A stretch of DNA of 64,000 nt from contig NZ_CAAHFH010000003.1 of assembly GCF_900890705.1 (NCBI RefSeq), positions 587,185-651,184 of the forward strand, in the 5' to 3' direction. Positions 34,598-42,365 of the stretch are shown one piece after another. A program made the translations under genes and the position numbers. This DNA is from Pontiella sulfatireligans. Its GTDB lineage: Bacteria > Verrucomicrobiota > Kiritimatiellia > Kiritimatiellales > Pontiellaceae. The notes under the pieces are model-generated. The model ran no database searches. It saw nothing but the letters and a program-made list of their open reading frames with translations, and was not told the origin of the DNA. How positions within the stretch are numbered: position 1 is the stretch's first letter; each line of letters opens with the position of its first letter.

Positions 34598-36472
34598 ATG
34601 AAAGCAACTAGACAAAATATTAGCCGCCAAAGAACGCATAGATCGCAAAAGAAAACTCCTATTGCTCTGCTCTGTGTACTTTGCGCTCTTTTGTGGCAAA
34701 ACGTCTCCGCCTACGAATCGTTGCAGGGGCCGACGGAGCTGCTCTACTGGAACAAGGAAAAGGCGTTCAACGGCTACACCCTGTTCGCGGCCCATGGCCG
34801 CAGCTACCTGATCGACATGGAGGGCCAGTTCGTGAACGAATGGCCCATCGGCACCAACCCGCGCTTTTTGGACAACGGAAACCTGCTCGATGCCATGCAG
34901 GATGATCCCAGCTCCTTCAAGGGATTCCAAGAACTGGACTGGGACGGCAACGTCGTTTGGACCTACGAGGAGAAGCGTCCCAATCACGCGCCGCACCACG
35001 ACTTTGTCCGGATTTTCAACAAAAAGCTGAACGCACCGACCACGCTCTATATTTCCGGAAAAACCATCACCCGCGAAATGGCGCTGGCCATCGGCGTTGA
35101 TCCCGCGAAGGCACCGTCGGAAGGCGGCGAAGGAAACCGCGGCGGACGGCTGGCCAAGGGCGGCAAGACGATGGTCGACGCCATCGTGGAAGTCGACATG
35201 GACGGCAGCGTGGTTTGGGAATGGTGTTTCTTCGACCACCTCGTGCAAAACCTTGATCCGAACAAACCGAACTATATCGAAAACATTGCCGATGCTCCCG
35301 GGCGACTGAACATGAACCTGCCCGGCAAAGGCATGCGCGGCGATTGGCTGCACTGCAACTCGATGGACTACAATCCCGAACTCGATCAGGTGGCAATCAA
35401 CTCCGTGCAGGGCGAGTTCTACGTGATTAACCACAACACCACCACGGAAGAGGCCAGGGGACCAAAGGGCGACTTCCTCTACCGTTTCGGCGACCCCGCC
35501 CGCTACGAACAGGGCGACCGTCCCAGCATCAACGAAAACTGGACGAAGGGTTCCTCCGGCCACAAGCAAATCGGTGGCGCGCACGACATCCAATGGATCG
35601 ATGCCGGCCTCCCCGGCGCCGGCAACTTCCTAATCTTCAACAACGGGCAATACCTGTTCGAACAGACCGCGCAGTCGTACATCTACGAGATCGATGGGTA
35701 CCGAAAAGCGGACGGCTCGAAAAGCGCCAGCTACGTCAATCCGCCCGACGCCGGTTATGTCCGCCAGTCCTACCACCCCGACATGCATAAAGTTGCGCGC
35801 AACCTTTCCAACCAGCTCGTCTGGCTCTACGGCTCTAAATCGAACCAGGGCTTCTTCAGCCATATTGGCGCGGGATGCCAGCGCCTGCCCAATGGCAATA
35901 CGCTGATCTGCTCCGACACTGAAGGTCACTTTTTTGAAGTGACGCCCGAGTGCAAACTGGTGTGGGAATACATTAATCCGATCACCAAGGAATTCGGCGT
36001 GCTCAAAACCATCGGCGACATGATCCCCATGGCCAACTCCGCCTTCCGCTGCTATCGATATGCAGCCGGCCACCCCGCACTCAAGGGAAAAGGCCTGACG
36101 CCCAAAGGCCTCATCACCGACGTCGTCAACCGCCCCGCCCGAAAAGATCCTGCCGAAGAAAAATTCCCGCAGCCCAATAGCGTAGACGATGCTTCCAGCT
36201 TCGTTAAACCTGAACGGACTACCGAGTCCACGCAACGGAGCAAGATGCTCCGTCTACAATCCGGTGGCGACCGCTTCTCCCGCATGGATAGCAATTCCGA
36301 CGATTCGGTTTCGTTCGAAGAACTATGCGCTCAGGAAAGGGAAAAGCGCGGCGGGGAACTCGACGCGGGACGAACCAAGCGCAAGTTCGATGAAATCGAC
36401 ACGAACAAAGACGGCGCAATCTCAAAAGAAGAAATGGACAAGGCCCCGAAGGGAAAAGGCGGCCGGAAATGA
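34598..36472 (+). CDS. Second ASST-family propeller, with EF-hand pair and basic tail
   Basis: 624 aa. The signal peptide (hydrophobic core ALLCVLCALLWQNVSA) is encoded by a phrase repeat at 34622-34696. The propeller has FNGYTLFAAHGRSYLID, LDNGNLLDAM, ELDWDGNVVWTYEE, APHHDFVRIFN, GGAHDIQWIDAGLPGAGNFL and RLPNGNTLICSD, clearly paralogous to the upstream gene. Residues 529-553 are a repeat-encoded linker. The C terminus has two EF-hand loops, DSNSDDSVSFEE (about 564) and DTNKDGAISKEE (about 600), and ends KAPKGKGGRK, matching the end of the 24808 protein. ATG 34598 follows GGAGAACAAA; 34586 is an alternative. A calcium-binding extracellular sulfotransferase-like protein is the best reading. 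Confidence 0.8.
   Translation: MKATRQNISRQRTHRSQKKTPIALLCVLCALLWQNVSAYESLQGPTELLYWNKEKAFNGYTLFAAHGRSYLIDMEGQFVNEWPIGTNPRFLDNGNLLDAMQDDPSSFKGFQELDWDGNVVWTYEEKRPNHAPHHDFVRIFNKKLNAPTTLYISGKTITREMALAIGVDPAKAPSEGGEGNRGGRLAKGGKTMVDAIVEVDMDGSVVWEWCFFDHLVQNLDPNKPNYIENIADAPGRLNMNLPGKGMRGDWLHCNSMDYNPELDQVAINSVQGEFYVINHNTTTEEARGPKGDFLYRFGDPARYEQGDRPSINENWTKGSSGHKQIGGAHDIQWIDAGLPGAGNFLIFNNGQYLFEQTAQSYIYEIDGYRKADGSKSASYVNPPDAGYVRQSYHPDMHKVARNLSNQLVWLYGSKSNQGFFSHIGAGCQRLPNGNTLICSDTEGHFFEVTPECKLVWEYINPITKEFGVLKTIGDMIPMANSAFRCYRYAAGHPALKGKGLTPKGLITDVVNRPARKDPAEEKFPQPNSVDDASSFVKPERTTESTQRSKMLRLQSGGDRFSRMDSNSDDSVSFEELCAQEREKRGGELDAGRTKRKFDEIDTNKDGAISKEEMDKAPKGKGGRK
34622..34696. repeat. Phrase repeat forming a signal peptide
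   Basis: GCCGCCAAAGAACGCATAGA on the left and TTTGCGCTCTTTTGTGGC on the right are imperfect inverted copies of the AAAGAACGCAAAG-type repeat. The right arm and middle encode the hydrophobic core of the signal peptide of the ASST-like protein. Confidence 0.7.
36182..36257. repeat. In-frame copy of the 34508-34584 dyad repeat
   Basis: GTAGACGATGCTTCCAGCTT at the left matches the left end of 34508-34584 at 17 of 20 positions, and the right end ACGGAGCAAGATGCTCCGTC differs from that copy at two positions. Encodes the linker between the propeller and the EF-hand pair. Confidence 0.85.
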
Positions 36473-37575
36473 AGTTCCGTATTCTATTGATCATCATTGG
36501 AAGCATTGCCCTTTCGACCAGTGCCCAGCGCTCCGGTTCGGTTCCTCAGGGCGGCGTACTCAGCTGCGGACCGCTTCCTGATTTGAATGCATTCACGGCC
36601 GAAGGAAATCCCGTAAAACTGCGCGAGCTGTGTAAAGGAAAATACACGGTCCTGAAAGCCGGATGCCTGACCTGCCCGGAATTTCACAGAAGCTATCCCG
36701 GGGTTGAGACGGCCTATGCGGACTATGCCCCCAAAGACGTCCAGTTTTTCTACTTCTACAAAAGCCTGCGTCACCCCGAACTCAACGGATACGTGCAGGC
36801 GCAGAACATGCGGGAGCGTCTGCTGCAACTCGCCGAAGCCCGCAAAAAACTGGGCACCAAAGCACCGTGGATTGCCGACACCATCGACGACTCCATTCGG
36901 ATCGGCCTGCGCTCGGGTTCGAATTCAATCTATCTGATCGATCCCGATGGAAAGATCGTCTGGGCCGCTCCAAAAATGGATGCGGACGGACTGCGCACCG
37001 CGCTCGCCAAAGCCGCCGGCCCCGTTGCCAAGCCCACCAAGGTCAGCGATCTGGATCTAGCGCAGGTTGAGAAACAAGCCCGTGCCATCAACGAAGACTC
37101 TGAGCTGGGCGTGGCCCGTCCCGACGGGCTGTCCATTCTCTCGATCATCCCAGCCAAGCCGGAAGAAACCTACTATGTAAAGCTGCGTGCAGAGGCTGCG
37201 CCCGAACTGCTTAAGACCGGAACCGGCCGTCTCTTTCTGGGATTCTACCCCGACCCGATCCACCACGCCCATTGGAATAATCTCGCGCCGCCGATGAAAT
37301 ATTCGCTCACCCTTCCGAAGGGGGTCACGGCCACACCAGCTGAAGCCTCTGCAAAAAAGGGGCCAGGCGACAGCGATACCCAACCGCGCCAGTTCTGGGT
37401 CAACATCACCGCAAACAAACCGGTCGAGGCCATCCAGCTAAAGCTGAACTATTTTGGATGCACGCCGGATCTCTGTCTGGCGCTGACCCATGAATATACC
37501 ATTCAGCTCAAAGCAGAAAACCGGGGGTCCAGCACCTATGGAATGAATCGGGGCAAAAAGGGCCGTAAAAAATAG
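36469..37575 (+). CDS. Secreted thioredoxin-fold, deiodinase-like redox protein with basic tail
   Basis: 368 aa with signal peptide MKFRILLIIIGSIALSTSA. The first domain has YTVLKAGCLTCPEFHRSYPG (about 57-76), a CxxC in the position of the selenocysteine motif of iodothyronine-deiodinase-like proteins, followed by FFYFYKSLRHPELNGYVQ and SIYLIDPDGKIVWAAPK, as in AhpC/redoxin folds. A C-terminal domain (about 215-350) resembles DsbD alpha or other beta-sandwich domains and contains FGCTPDLC. The end is basic (NRGKKGRKK). Overlaps the previous gene by 4 nt (ATGA). Likely an extracytoplasmic thiol-redox or peroxide enzyme supporting the sulfur enzymes. Confidence 0.7.
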   Translation: MKFRILLIIIGSIALSTSAQRSGSVPQGGVLSCGPLPDLNAFTAEGNPVKLRELCKGKYTVLKAGCLTCPEFHRSYPGVETAYADYAPKDVQFFYFYKSLRHPELNGYVQAQNMRERLLQLAEARKKLGTKAPWIADTIDDSIRIGLRSGSNSIYLIDPDGKIVWAAPKMDADGLRTALAKAAGPVAKPTKVSDLDLAQVEKQARAINEDSELGVARPDGLSILSIIPAKPEETYYVKLRAEAAPELLKTGTGRLFLGFYPDPIHHAHWNNLAPPMKYSLTLPKGVTATPAEASAKKGPGDSDTQPRQFWVNITANKPVEAIQLKLNYFGCTPDLCLALTHEYTIQLKAENRGSSTYGMNRGKKGRKK

Positions 37576-37601
37576 ATGAAACATCCACATTGGAGAACTA
37601 A

Positions 37602-39095
37602 ATGAAACGAAGATCTTTCTTAGCAGCCACCGGTGCAACCCTGCTATTCAATCAGCCCGAAAGCGAAGCGATAGATAATTTGCGGCAGCAAATAACGACC
37701 AGAGGGAGTGGTTCATCGGCATTCGGAAATCGGAAATCCCCTCCACCCAACTTTGTCTTTATCCTGATCGACGACATGGGCTGGGGCGATGTCGGCTTTA
37801 TGGGCAACACCTTTATTGAAACCCCAAACATTGACCGCATTGCGAAGGAGGGCATGGTCTTTACCGATGCTTATTGCAACGCGCCCAACTGCGCGCCGAC
37901 ACGCGCCTGCATCATGACCGGGCAGTACATGCCGCGCCACGGCGTCTACACGGTCGGCGAATCCAAACGCGGCGACACCCGCAACAAGCTGATCCCGATC
38001 GAAAACACGCAGCGACTTCCGGCGAACTCGGTAACCGTTGCCGAAGCACTGAAGAGCGCGGGCTATACCAGTGCTTGCGTCGGCATGTGGAACCTCGGTC
38101 GCAGCCGCGAAAAAGAAAGCATGCCGCTCGCCCGCGGATTCGACTATGCCATCGAACCAAAGAAGCTCGGGTTCCAGCATCAGCTCCCCGGCTCTGACAG
38201 CCGCAATTCGGGCGGCCCAGCGCTGAACTATTTCGAGGGAGACGACTATCTGACCGACCGATTGACCGACAAAGGCATCGAGTTCATGGAGAAGGCCAAT
38301 AACCAACCGTTCTTTCTCTACCAAGCCTACCACGCCGTTCACCGCCCCTATCAACCGAAACCGGAGCTGGTGAAAAAATATGAACGGAAAAAGAACAACC
38401 CGCGCGGCGATCTCGTTGAATATGCCGCGACGGTCGAGGCGGTCGACCAAAACGTCGGGCGGATTTTCCATGCCCTGAAAAAGAACGGGCAGCTCGAGAA
38501 CACCATTATCTTTTTCTTTTCGGACAACGGCGGGGACCTAGGTCAGAAGAAGGGAACCAATGCACCGCTTAAAGGCGGGAAGGGACAACTGTTTGAAGGA
38601 GGCATCCGCGTTCCTCTAACTATCTGGGGTTCAACATGTGTCACACCTGCGCAGGTGTGTCATGTCCCCGTAATGAGCTTTGACTTCTACCCGACCATGC
38701 TGGAACTGGCGGGAGCGCCGTTGCCAAAGAACCATGTGCTCGACGGCAAAAGCCTGGTTCCGCTGCTGACCGGCAAAGGAACACTGAAACGCGATGCACT
38801 CTACTGGCACTTCCCGTGCTACCTCGGCAAAACCACGCCCGCCGGCGCGATCCGCCAAGGCGACTACAAGCTCATCGAATATTTCGAGGACGGGCGCTTG
38901 GAGCTGTTCAACTTAAAGGACAACATCGGCGAGACCGACAACCTCGTTGCAGAACAACCAAAGATAGCCGCCGAGCTGCACCAAAGGCTCCAAACGTGGC
39001 GCAAGAAAATCAATGCTCCGGTTCCGACCGAGCCCAACCCCGACTACGATCCCTCTACAGAGAAAAAGCGCCGCAGAAAGAAAAGCGGCCTTTAG
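37602..39095 (+). CDS. Secreted S1-family sulfatase with basic tail
   Basis: 497 aa. A twin-arginine-like leader (MKRRSFLAATGATLL) is followed by a repeat-encoded SSAFGNRKS segment. The catalytic domain has FILIDDMGWGD (about 53-63), the formylglycine motif C97-A-P-T-R followed by ACIMTGQYM, and FFSDNGGDLG. Unlike the sulfatase at 27992 it is complete, ending LHQRLQTWRKKINAP and then a basic tail KKRRRKKSGL. An 18-bp palindrome is translated within the C-terminal half (STCVTPAQVCHVP). Last gene of the ASST unit, 26 nt after the redox gene, hence probably under the same box. Confidence 0.9.
   Translation: MKRRSFLAATGATLLFNQPESEAIDNLRQQITTRGSGSSAFGNRKSPPPNFVFILIDDMGWGDVGFMGNTFIETPNIDRIAKEGMVFTDAYCNAPNCAPTRACIMTGQYMPRHGVYTVGESKRGDTRNKLIPIENTQRLPANSVTVAEALKSAGYTSACVGMWNLGRSREKESMPLARGFDYAIEPKKLGFQHQLPGSDSRNSGGPALNYFEGDDYLTDRLTDKGIEFMEKANNQPFFLYQAYHAVHRPYQPKPELVKKYERKKNNPRGDLVEYAATVEAVDQNVGRIFHALKKNGQLENTIIFFFSDNGGDLGQKKGTNAPLKGGKGQLFEGGIRVPLTIWGSTCVTPAQVCHVPVMSFDFYPTMLELAGAPLPKNHVLDGKSLVPLLTGKGTLKRDALYWHFPCYLGKTTPAGAIRQGDYKLIEYFEDGRLELFNLKDNIGETDNLVAEQPKIAAELHQRLQTWRKKINAPVPTEPNPDYDPSTEKKRRRKKSGL
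37715..37738. repeat. ATCGGCATTCGGAAATCGG phrase repeat in sulfatase leader
   Basis: Matches 28050-28074 in the truncated sulfatase and 56248-56279 upstream of the carboxypeptidase. In both sulfatases it encodes the residues directly before the mature domain. Confidence 0.7.
38634..38665. repeat. Translated palindrome within the sulfatase
   Basis: Perfect 18-bp palindrome CACACCTGCGCAGGTGTG (38642-38659), flanked by ACATG and CATGT. It encodes a cysteine-containing insert where related sulfatases have a short Pro/Gly loop. Confidence 0.75.
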
Positions 39096-39118
39096 TGTCC
39101 TCCGCCAGCCTTTTCCGT

Positions 39119-40267
39119 CTAACGGGGCAGTTTGATGGCGCGGCGGATGTAGGTGGGCACATCAAGATCCTGATTGTCGTGGATGGTTGGATCAAGGTTG
39201 GTGAAGCGCCCTTTTCCCGCTGTTTCGAGCGGGAGTTCGCCCTGCTCGGACCGCTTCCCAAACAAGACCATCTGTCGGTTGGCATCATCGACAAGCGCCT
39301 CGCGCCACTGTTCGGCCACCAGCACAAAAACCGCCAAACGCCCTTCAAAGGAGGGATCGGTCACCACGCCAAAATTCACCCAGGCATCCGGTCGCAGATT
39401 TTCCTGAACGGCATCCATGACGGTCTCAATCTCGCTCAAGCGCAAATCGGCGCCCCCGGTGATCCCAACCACCATGCCAGCCGAGCTGGCGAGCAGTTTG
39501 CCTTTGTTGAGCAACTGATGTTTTGCAAGCCCTGCAGCCACGCTGGCCGCACGGCCGCTCCCCTCCGCCTCGGCGCTGGCAAAATGGCAAAAGCCGTCGC
39601 AGTTGCGCAGCATGGTATGAATGCAGGCAAAATCCAGCCCGCACACTCCGGTTTGCGGCAGCATCCGGCCCAACGAAAAAACGGCGTCGCACATCACCTG
39701 ATGGCTTCGGGCAAAGGCTTGCTCGGCCAGCAGATCGGCGTCGGCACGCTCCAGCAGCCGCTCGTTTGGAATGCGCACGATGGCGTCGGCATGCGTGCGG
39801 ATGCGTTTCAACGCATCCTCGGCTATATTCGAAATTTTACGGCCTTCAAACTTAAACGGCATCGACGCCATGCACAGCACCAATGCGCCCGCTTCGCGCG
39901 CCAGCCGCGTAATGACCGGCACTGCGCCCGATCCGGTGCCGCCGCCGAGGCCCACTACAACTACGAGCAGGTCAACCTCCCGCAACTGTTTGCGGATGCC
40001 GGACGAGTTTTTTTCCACCGACTGGCGACCGAGTTCAACATCGCCGCCCGCGCTCAGGCCATTGGTGACAATCGCGCCGATATGAATGCACTCCTTCATC
40101 GGGCAGGCTTCCAGCATTTTGGTGTCGGTATCGACCACGACAGCAGACAGCGCAGGGTTCACCCGGGACATGGCCGCCACGGCTTGAACGCCGCTGCCGC
40201 CCACGCCCATCACCACCATGCGCGGAACCTTGATGTCTCCCGCCTGGCTTGATGCAACATCACTCAT
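39119..40267 (-). CDS. ftsZ: Cell-division protein FtsZ (divergent T7 loop)
   Basis: 382 aa tubulin-like GTPase forming the Z-ring. The nucleotide-binding signature is GLGGGTGSGAVPV (GGGTGSG at 108-114), and a canonical-looking C-terminal peptide DLDVPTYIRRAIKLPR is present for FtsA/ZipA-type partners. The T7 synergy loop, NxDxxD in typical FtsZ, reads G210-L-D212-F-A-C215, so the Asn and the second catalytic Asp are replaced. The N-terminal glycine loop is GVGGSGVQAV rather than GVGGGGGNAV. ATG 40267 overlaps the ftsA stop by 8 nt. Genomic position after ddl-ftsQ-ftsA confirms identity. Confidence 0.93.
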   Translation of the reverse strand: MSDVASSQAGDIKVPRMVVMGVGGSGVQAVAAMSRVNPALSAVVVDTDTKMLEACPMKECIHIGAIVTNGLSAGGDVELGRQSVEKNSSGIRKQLREVDLLVVVVGLGGGTGSGAVPVITRLAREAGALVLCMASMPFKFEGRKISNIAEDALKRIRTHADAIVRIPNERLLERADADLLAEQAFARSHQVMCDAVFSLGRMLPQTGVCGLDFACIHTMLRNCDGFCHFASAEAEGSGRAASVAAGLAKHQLLNKGKLLASSAGMVVGITGGADLRLSEIETVMDAVQENLRPDAWVNFGVVTDPSFEGRLAVFVLVAEQWREALVDDANRQMVLFGKRSEQGELPLETAGKGRFTNLDPTIHDNQDLDVPTYIRRAIKLPR

Positions 40268-41483
40268 GGCTGCCTCCCCACAACGCATGCAGCAGCCGTT
40301 GCCTAAAGCCTCGCTCTTCCTCGACCTTGCGCAACGAGGCCGCATAACGAATGCAGCCAATGTGCGTTGCATAAAGCGGACCGGACTTAGCCGAAGGGAG
40401 ACCTTGGACGTCGAACGGCTTGCCATGGGCGCATGGCGCATTGAATACTTTCTGCCCCAGATCGCGTGCCCCGTTCATAAACGCGCCGCCGCCGGTCAGC
40501 AGCACGCCGGCGCTCAACGGCACGTTCGGGCAGTGCCGCTCGATGTGCTCCTTGACCAGCGTAAAAATTTCGTCCATGCGGGCATTGATGATGGTATTGA
40601 GGGTTACCGCACGCACCATGCGGCCGGAAAAGCCTTGGGAAGCGGGCAGCGGAATATTGTGGTCACGCTCCATCAGATTGGTCAATGCACTCCCGTCCTT
40701 CACCTTGATCTCTTCCGCTTGGTTAGCCGGAATCTGCAGTCCTACGGCGATATCGTTGGTCACGTGGTCGCCGCCTACGGCAAACGAACCGGCGGCATGA
40801 ATGAAGCCTTCGTTGTAGAGCACAAAGTCGGTGGTGCCGCTGCCGATATCGATCACGAGCACGCCGGCGTTTTTCTGCTCTTTGCTGACCACGGCCATGC
40901 CGGCGCACAGGCCGCTGAATACGGCGTCTGTGCATTCGATGGGCACATCATCGACCATCTTGCGGAAGTTGTCGACCGTGCTGCGCTTGCCGTGAATCGT
41001 GAGCATGTCAACCATCAGCTCTTCGCCGGCCATACCGATCGGGCTGGTTACATTGACCATGTCATCAACTTGGAAATACTGCTGCAGCGTGTGCAGCTTG
41101 ATCCGGGTTTCCGGCAAGGCCACCTTACGGGCCACCTCAATCACTTCGGCAACATCCTCGTCAACAATTTCAGTAAGCTGGTTGTATTCCGGGTCAACCA
41201 GCTTGTGGATGCCGGTGCTGGTTTTGCTGACCGCCTGACCGCCGGAAGTGACCAGCATGATGGAATGGATGCGCTTGCGCCGATTGTCCTCGGCCGCCTT
41301 GAGCGCGGCGCGGACGCTGCCGATGGCATGGTCGCGGTTGATGATTTCGCCTTTGCGGATGCCACGCGATTCCGCCTCGCCGATTCCGATGACCGAAACA
41401 ATTCCGTCATCGCGCAATTCCCCCACCATGACGCGCACGGTGCCGGTGCCAATATCTAAAACTGCAGTTGTTTCGATGGCCAT
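40260..41483 (-). CDS. ftsA: Cell-division protein FtsA
   Basis: 407 aa actin-like membrane tether of FtsZ. Phosphate and nucleotide motifs are VLDIGTGTVRVMVGE, VLVIDIGSGTTDFVLYNEG and AGVLLTGGGAFMNGARDLG; the 1C-subdomain appears as TSIGIHKLV-like and VTSPIGMAGEELMVDM segments. The C-terminal amphipathic helix (EEERGFRQRLLHALWGG) fits membrane anchoring. ATG 41483 is preferred over an upstream TTG (41501) that overlaps the ftsQ stop. Confidence 0.95.
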   Translation of the reverse strand: MAIETTAVLDIGTGTVRVMVGELRDDGIVSVIGIGEAESRGIRKGEIINRDHAIGSVRAALKAAEDNRRKRIHSIMLVTSGGQAVSKTSTGIHKLVDPEYNQLTEIVDEDVAEVIEVARKVALPETRIKLHTLQQYFQVDDMVNVTSPIGMAGEELMVDMLTIHGKRSTVDNFRKMVDDVPIECTDAVFSGLCAGMAVVSKEQKNAGVLVIDIGSGTTDFVLYNEGFIHAAGSFAVGGDHVTNDIAVGLQIPANQAEEIKVKDGSALTNLMERDHNIPLPASQGFSGRMVRAVTLNTIINARMDEIFTLVKEHIERHCPNVPLSAGVLLTGGGAFMNGARDLGQKVFNAPCAHGKPFDVQGLPSAKSGPLYATHIGCIRYAASLRKVEEERGFRQRLLHALWGGSHE

Positions 41484-41497
41484 GCTTATACCCGGAA

Positions 41498-42337
41498 TCA
41501 ATAATAGGTGACGGGCACTTTGGCCGAATCGAGAGTGAGGTCAACTTCCTTCACGCGCTGCCCCTGCCCAGTGGCAATCTTGATGACCGTGGCCAGATTT
41601 TGAAGCTTGGGCTTGAGCGAAAAGCGAGGCATGCGCACTCGGATGCCGCCCTGCAGGCGCATGTCGATGAAATCGGAATACTTAACGTCCAGACTCTCAA
41701 GACGGACATAGGCGCGCAAATAGCCGGTGCTGTCGCACAGAGCGATCACCTTCAGCGCCGTTTCCACATCCTTGTGCTCCGCGGGCAGGCCCAGCCGAAG
41801 CTCCGAATCGAGTCCTTTAATCAACGGCAGCGCGGCGGCGCTTTGGCGCGGGGGAAGCACATAGCCGTAGCGGTCGACCACGAATGGAAAACGACGCGAT
41901 TTGAGCCCCTCGATCCGGGCAATTGCAACGCGCTCCTTAACCCCCACAATCAAGGTGTTCGGCAGCTTGCGTTCAAGGTAAACCGACTCAATGACCGGCA
42001 CCTTGCTTAACTCCTTCTCGATGTCGCCAAACGACACGGCAAACAAATTGGTCCCCTCGCGCAGACCGGTGTATTCGCGAATGCGGTCCTCAGTCAACTT
42101 GCCGTCGCACGAAATCTCCAAATGCTGGATTTCAAACCGCGGATTTTTAGAGAAAAGCTTGTGATTGATCCATTCAAAGCCCTCCTTGACGCCAAAAACA
42201 ACCCCGACAACAATCAGGATTAGTAAAAAGACCGTAAACGAGCGCCTCGCCAGCGCGGACGAGTCCGCCCCCTTGCGTTTATTCGCCCTTACATACTGCG
42301 GCTTTTTACGTGTTGTGGTCTTTTTGCGTGCGGCCAT
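41498..42337 (-). CDS. ftsQ: Cell-division protein FtsQ/DivIB
   Basis: 279 aa bitopic protein linking early and late divisome parts. A basic cytoplasmic N terminus (MAARKKTTTRKKPQYVRANKRKG) leads to a single TM (SFTVFLLILIVVGVVFGV, about 33-50), then POTRA (IQHLEISCDGKLTEDRIREYTGL) and the FtsQ beta domain (VVDRYGYVLPP, LIKGLD). Between ddl and ftsA as in the conserved dcw cluster. Confidence 0.92.
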   Translation of the reverse strand: MAARKKTTTRKKPQYVRANKRKGADSSALARRSFTVFLLILIVVGVVFGVKEGFEWINHKLFSKNPRFEIQHLEISCDGKLTEDRIREYTGLREGTNLFAVSFGDIEKELSKVPVIESVYLERKLPNTLIVGVKERVAIARIEGLKSRRFPFVVDRYGYVLPPRQSAAALPLIKGLDSELRLGLPAEHKDVETALKVIALCDSTGYLRAYVRLESLDVKYSDFIDMRLQGGIRVRMPRFSLKPKLQNLATVIKIATGQGQRVKEVDLTLDSAKVPVTYY

Positions 42338-42365
42338 TCCCTACATCCTTAAATCAATCGAGAAA

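Noticed and set aside
26513..38665. CRISPR array formed by the repeats
   Set aside because: Repeats are dyads or direct pairs at irregular large distances with no regular spacers and no cas genes.
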